From: a bacterium | Lineage (GTDB): Bacteria; Eremiobacterota; Eremiobacteria; Baltobacterales; Baltobacteraceae | Direction: 5' to 3' | Length of the DNA: 14,641 bases | Assembly: GCA_021782295.1 (NCBI GenBank) | Contig: JAJXVC010000020.1 | Span: 1 to 14,641 of the forward strand | Part shown: one piece after another, positions 14,500 to 14,641 of the stretch | How positions within the stretch are numbered: position 1 is the stretch's first letter | Layout: each line of letters begins with the position of its first letter | Position numbers and translations under genes: made by a program | The notes under the pieces: model-generated | Told to the model about the DNA's origin: nothing | What the model saw: the letters and a program-made list of their open reading frames with translations, nothing else | The model's database searches: none

Positions 14500-14515
14500 G
14501 GCGGGCTCGCCCGCC
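14500..14515. repeat. Short GC hairpin between prmC and pyrG
   Basis: GGCGGG (14500-14505) and CCCGCC (14510-14515) pair around a CTCG loop. No T-tract follows, so it is unlikely to be a strong terminator. It lies in the 71-base prmC-pyrG gap, in which nothing else is apparent. Confidence 0.4.
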
Positions 14516-14537
14516 GAGGCGAAAAGAGCGTTCCGTC

Positions 14538-14641
14538 GTGGCGAAGTATATATTTTTTACCGGCGGTGTCGTGAGCTCATTGGGCAAAGGAATCGCCTCC
14601 GCGTCGCTGGGGCGTTTACTGCGCTCGCGCGGCCTCTCGGT
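14538..14641 (+). CDS. pyrG: CTP synthase, N-terminal fragment (3' end outside window)
   Basis: From GTG 14538 the frame reads [20 protein letters not shown] and continues to the window edge (34 full codons). The block [12 protein letters not shown] is the highly conserved N-terminal nucleotide-binding loop of CTP synthase, which makes CTP from UTP, ATP and glutamine. The family is about 530-550 residues, so over 90% lies beyond the window. There is no clear Shine-Dalgarno; AAAAGAG at 14522-14528 is the only purine run, about 9 bases upstream. Its placement after rpmE-prfA-prmC suggests co-transcription, since no T-tract terminator intervenes. Confidence 0.93.
   Translation, partial: MAKYIFFTGGVVSSLGKGIASASLGRLLRSRGLS

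Noticed and set aside
1..14641. tRNA, rRNA, CRISPR array, insertion sequence or prophage genes
   Set aside because: No cloverleaf, spaced direct repeats, transposase or integrase motifs, or target-site duplications were seen; nearly all sequence is accounted for by the listed genes.

Overview
This is a gene-dense, high-GC (roughly 60% by eye) bacterial chromosomal window with 15 supported protein-coding genes, short intergenic gaps and no RNA genes, insertion sequences or CRISPR arrays that I can see. About half of the starts are GTG, many genes lack a clear Shine-Dalgarno, and 4-base start/stop overlaps are common. The mix of a homoaconitase-type LeuCD, a lipid-anchored S53 (sedolisin) peptidase, LuxC/LuxE-family enzymes and an rpmE-prfA-prmC-pyrG housekeeping block fits a little-studied phylum such as Eremiobacterota/Vulcanimicrobiota (WPS-2). 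That placement is a guess from gene content, not a demonstrated assignment.

Region 1 (1-5322, minus strand) is a tightly coupled five-gene operon. Read in transcription order it runs: O-acetylhomoserine sulfhydrylase (metY-like), a small YccU-type CoA-binding protein, a LuxE-family acyl-protein synthetase, a LuxC-family acyl-CoA reductase, and a class-III aminotransferase whose C-terminus runs off the window. All four junctions overlap by exactly 4 bases. The last three genes could form a carboxylate-to-aldehyde-to-amine route: LuxE activates the acid, LuxC reduces the acyl thioester, and the aminotransferase aminates the aldehyde. No luciferase (luxAB) is present, so this is not bioluminescence. 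The operon is the most interesting item in the window.

Region 2 (5453-7306, plus strand) is leuC-leuD, the two subunits of an isopropylmalate isomerase of the homoaconitase-like type. It is transcribed divergently from region 1 across a 130-base gap and ends in a strong hairpin with A- and T-tracts on its two sides, which can serve both converging operons.

Region 3 (7321-12039) is an envelope/secretion region. Two small exported proteins of unknown function lie on the minus strand (GTGA overlap). Divergent from them on the plus strand is a lipoprotein of unknown function overlapping the start of a lipoprotein-anchored S53 serine-carboxyl peptidase. The two plus-strand proteins carry nearly identical lipobox regions.

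Region 4 (12040-14641, plus strand) is translation and nucleotide housekeeping: rpmE (L31, zinc-ribbon form), prfA (RF1), prmC (RF methyltransferase, ATGA overlap with prfA) and the 5' end of pyrG (CTP synthase). Notable signals here are a 14-bp perfect hairpin without a T-tract before rpmE, a candidate extended -10 right at the rpmE start, and an rpmE terminator whose T-tract ends only a few bases before the prfA start codon.
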